Assembly (NCBI GenBank): GCA_030040515.1
Contig: JASHTO010000424.1
Coordinates: 1-6,685 of the forward strand
Direction: 5' to 3'
DNA from: Terriglobia bacterium
Lineage (GTDB): Bacteria > Acidobacteriota > Terriglobia > UBA7540
DNA length: 6,685 nucleotides
Below the pieces are notes generated by a model. The model ran no database searches. It saw nothing but the letters and a program-made list of their open reading frames with translations, and was not told the DNA's origin. Made by a program: the position numbers and the translations under genes. Shown one piece after another: positions 5,125 to 6,685 of this stretch. The stretch's first letter is position 1, and each line of letters opens with the position of its first letter.

Positions 5125-6177
5125 ATGAAACTCAAATGGTCTTGGCCTCTGGCACTAATCCTGCTGCTTGCCGGCACGCTTCAGCCCGGTGCGGCGCAAT
5201 CGACGCCGCAGCGCAGCCTTCTGGCGCTGTCGAAGCACGACCACACGCTAGCCATTGTTGACCCGTCTAATTTTCAGGTGATCGCGCGCCTTCCCGTCGG
5301 GCCCGACCCGCATGAAGTGATCGCCTCTTCCGACGGCACCAGGGCCTATGTCTCAATTTACGGCGGCGGGCGATACCACGCGCTGTCCGTCCTCGACCTG
5401 GTTGCGCAGAAGGCTTTGCCGGACATTGACACCGGCGCACTGAACGGTCCGCACGGCCTCGCTTTTGTGGGCGGCAAGGTCTGGTTCACCGCCGAGGGCG
5501 CCAAGGCGATTGCGCGATTCGATCCTGCCACCAACACCATCGATTGGATCATGGGAACCGGGCAGAATCGAACGCACATGTTGTACGTCACCAGCGACCT
5601 GAAGAAGATCTACACCACCAACGTCAGCTCCGGCACCGTGACCATTATGGAGCGGCTTGTATTCCTGGGGATGGGACCACCCGGCGCGCAGGGAGGTCCT
5701 CCACCCGGCACTCCGCGTGAGCGCACGGATTGGAATGAAACCGTCATTTCTGTTGGTAAAGGCGACGAGGGCTTTGACGTTTCACCCGATGGCAGGGAAT
5801 TGTGGACTGCGAATGCACAGGACGGTACGATTTCCATCATTGACCTCGCGGCGAAAAAGGTTGCGGCAACGCTCGACGCGAAGATCCCCGGCTCCAACCG
5901 GCTGAAGTTCACTCCCGACGGCCAATATGTGCTGATATCCAGCCTGCGCCTTGGCGATTTGTTTGTTTACGGCGCAGCATCGCGCCGGGAATACAAGCGA
6001 GTGCCCATCGGGCATGGCGCGGCGGGTATTCTGATCGACCCCCTCGAAGAACGCGCGTTTGTCGCCTGCTCGCCGGACAATTACGTCGCCGTCGTGAACC
6101 TGAAAACTTTCGAAGTCGCCAACCACATCGACGTCGGTGGAGAGCCGGACGGGCTGGCTTGGGCGGTTCGGGAATAG
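5125..6177 (+). CDS. Secreted YVTN-family (YncE-like) beta-propeller protein
   Basis: From the ATG at 5125 the protein has 350 residues. Residues 1-25 are a Sec signal peptide: a basic start (MKLK), a hydrophobic core (WPLALILLLAG) and a likely cleavage after GAA or AAQ near 23-25. The mature part is made of propeller blades with the recurring pattern of a Gly-Pro-His or Gly-Asp-Glu turn, SxDG, a YVS/LWTAN strand and a D-plus-strand. Examples lie at 31-56, 60-92, 107-134, 150-176, 214-250, 257-283, 298-327 and 338-348. A Gly/Pro-rich loop at 183-197 interrupts the middle. Such proteins act in the periplasm or outside the cell, often as binding or scaffold proteins; no catalytic residues are recognisable and the ligand is unknown. 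It is a single-gene unit, convergent with the cytochrome-like gene. I prefer 5125 over an in-frame ATG at 5080 because of the signal peptide and ribosome-binding site. Confidence 0.85.
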   Translation: MKLKWSWPLALILLLAGTLQPGAAQSTPQRSLLALSKHDHTLAIVDPSNFQVIARLPVGPDPHEVIASSDGTRAYVSIYGGGRYHALSVLDLVAQKALPDIDTGALNGPHGLAFVGGKVWFTAEGAKAIARFDPATNTIDWIMGTGQNRTHMLYVTSDLKKIYTTNVSSGTVTIMERLVFLGMGPPGAQGGPPPGTPRERTDWNETVISVGKGDEGFDVSPDGRELWTANAQDGTISIIDLAAKKVAATLDAKIPGSNRLKFTPDGQYVLISSLRLGDLFVYGAASRREYKRVPIGHGAAGILIDPLEERAFVACSPDNYVAVVNLKTFEVANHIDVGGEPDGLAWAVRE

Positions 6178-6201
6178 CCAGTTGATTCCAGGTTGCGTAG
6201 G

Positions 6202-6233
6202 GCAGACTGCCGTTCTTGCAGTCTGCAGCTTTT
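6202..6233 (+). terminator. Terminator-like hairpin after the propeller gene
   Basis: GCAGACTGC (6202-6210) pairs perfectly with GCAGTCTGC (6218-6226) around a 7-nt loop. The stem is followed by AGC and four T residues. It begins 24 nt after the stop at 6177. The T-run is short and displaced, so efficiency may be modest. It could also be a dispersed palindromic repeat. Confidence 0.5.
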
Positions 6234-6351
6234 GATTGACGAAAATGTTTCTTGTGTCAGGAAAGAACCGTGACCAGAAAAGCGGGGGCTGCGCTACCCA
6301 AGCTAGTACTAAGTGACGAAATTGCACGTCATAAAAGCGGCGATTCGGAAG

Positions 6352-6371
6352 GGCGGGGCTTCAGCCCCGCC
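6352..6371. repeat. Left REP-like hairpin arm
   Basis: This is a 9-bp GC-only-but-one stem (GGCGGGGCT/AGCCCCGCC) around TC. It is the mirror image of 6429-6448. As DNA or RNA each arm can fold alone, or the two can pair into one long stem, giving two alternative structures. Confidence 0.8.
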
Positions 6372-6428
6372 GCCCCGGGCCAGGCCACGCGTTGGGCCTT
6401 TAGCCCCCGATGATCTGCCGTTTTCCAC

Positions 6429-6448
6429 GGCGGGGCTGAAGCCCCGCC
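6429..6448. repeat. Right REP-like hairpin arm
   Basis: This is the reverse complement of the left arm (6352-6371), folding on itself around GA. Together with flanking bases it completes the perfect 26-bp inverted repeat. Confidence 0.8.
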
Positions 6449-6493
6449 CTTCCCCGCCCACCTCGATGTGGCGTGGACTTTCGTCAGCAAGTA

Positions 6494-6685
6494 CTAGTTC
6501 TTGTCCCCCAGCCCGTGAATGTTTCCGCAAATTTTGCAGAGGGTGGGGTTCTCGGTGTTATCCACGCGGTGCTTGACGGGTTTGAGCGTTCGCAGATATG
6601 CGAACATCGCCTTCAAATCCTCATCCGTCAGGTTGCGGTAGTGCCACCAGCCCATGATTTGGTTGATCTCCCGTGCTTTCACGTA
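6494..6685 (-). CDS. C-terminal part of a cytochrome c-like protein (5' end outside the window)
   Basis: Sixty-three codons are visible, open at the right edge; the stop TAG is at 6494-6496. The segment NLTDEDLKAMFAYLRTLKP (18-36 of the fragment) is typical of the last helix of a class I c-type cytochrome domain. It is followed by KHRVDN and a tail containing C50-KI-C53-G and HGLGDKN. The heme-binding CXXCH motif would lie upstream, outside the window. The CXXC seen here is followed by Gly and not His, so it is probably not a heme site. A GTG at 6680-6682 could be mistaken for a start, but the frame continues upstream of it. Such cytochromes are usually exported and may shuttle electrons in the periplasm. 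The stop codon lies inside the terminal inverted repeat of the neighbouring repeat element. Confidence 0.7.
   Translation of the reverse strand, partial: YVKAREINQIMGWWHYRNLTDEDLKAMFAYLRTLKPVKHRVDNTENPTLCKICGNIHGLGDKN

Larger units (their letters stand above)
6303..6497. mobile_element. REPIN/MITE-like element of nested inverted repeats (195 bp)
   Basis: The outer ends are imperfect 19-bp terminal inverted repeats: CTAGTACTAAGTGACGAAA (6303-6321) matches the reverse complement of 6479-6497 at 16 of 19 positions, and scattered matches continue inward. Inside is a perfect 26-bp inverted repeat (6347-6372 with 6428-6453). Each arm holds its own short hairpin, GGCGGGGCT-TC-AGCCCCGCC at 6352-6371 and its mirror at 6429-6448. 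There is no credible protein-coding capacity. The paired REP-like arms resemble REPINs moved by RAYT transposases, while the outer repeats and palindromic CTAG ends resemble a MITE with a CTAG target site, as for some IS5-type elements. The transposase would have to act in trans. Confidence 0.75.

Noticed and set aside
5782..6327. A 181-codon minus-strand frame over the end of the propeller gene
   Set aside because: It is antisense to the propeller repeats and has no family resemblance.
6309..6576. Short frames on both strands through the REPIN-like element
   Set aside because: They consist of the GC-rich inverted repeats translated. There is no start signal or conserved feature.

Overview
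The window looks like chromosomal DNA of a GC-rich Gram-negative bacterium, most likely an acidobacterium. An LptF/LptG-type lipopolysaccharide-export permease implies an outer membrane. The GH57 glycosidase, the secreted YVTN beta-propeller, the C-terminal tail of the cytochrome-like protein and the small GC-rich palindromic repeats all fit Acidobacteriota. That placement comes from memory of such genomes, not from a search.

Layout: (1) 1-1184, minus strand: LptF/LptG family permease, 394 codons seen, running off the left edge. (2) 1185-1288: divergent intergenic region with a 12-bp palindrome touching the permease start codon and a 15-bp inverted repeat built from CGAAACT-like heptads just upstream of the next gene. 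(3) 1289-3457, plus strand: complete GH57 glycosidase (722 aa) with all family landmarks visible. (4) 3542-4505, plus strand: a two-gene module of a winged-helix/nucleotidyltransferase (MNT) protein and an overlapping HEPN protein, with its own strong extended -10 promoter placed for a leaderless message. (5) 4558-4761: an orphan copy of the last part of the GH57 gene. (6) 4762-5124: gene-free, relatively AT-rich spacer with small palindromes. (7) 5125-6177, plus strand: secreted YVTN/YncE-like beta-propeller, followed by a terminator-like hairpin. (8) 6303-6497: REPIN/MITE-like element of nested inverted repeats. (9) 6494-6685, minus strand: C-terminal 63 codons of a cytochrome c-like protein whose stop codon lies inside the terminal inverted repeat of that element.

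The most interesting structure is regions 3-5. The last 159 bp of the GH57 gene (3299-3457) recur at 4603-4761 with only three mismatches and no gaps, exactly 1304 bp downstream, and the MNT-HEPN pair sits between the copies. Just upstream of the near-identical block the second copy continues for about 45 bp in the same reading frame, but only as a diverged homologue (about 58% nucleotide identity by eye). This is what would be expected if a small circular or integrative unit, carrying a 5'-truncated and diverged GH57 tail, had recombined into the 3' end of the resident GH57 gene and kept it intact. I see no integrase or transposase in the unit, so the mechanism is open.

Functionally the window is a mixture: envelope biogenesis (permease), alpha-glucan metabolism (GH57), a probable toxin-antitoxin or defence pair (MNT-HEPN), and two probably exported proteins (propeller, cytochrome). 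Apart from the MNT-HEPN pair there is no convincing operon; the other neighbours are divergent, convergent or separated by long spacers.
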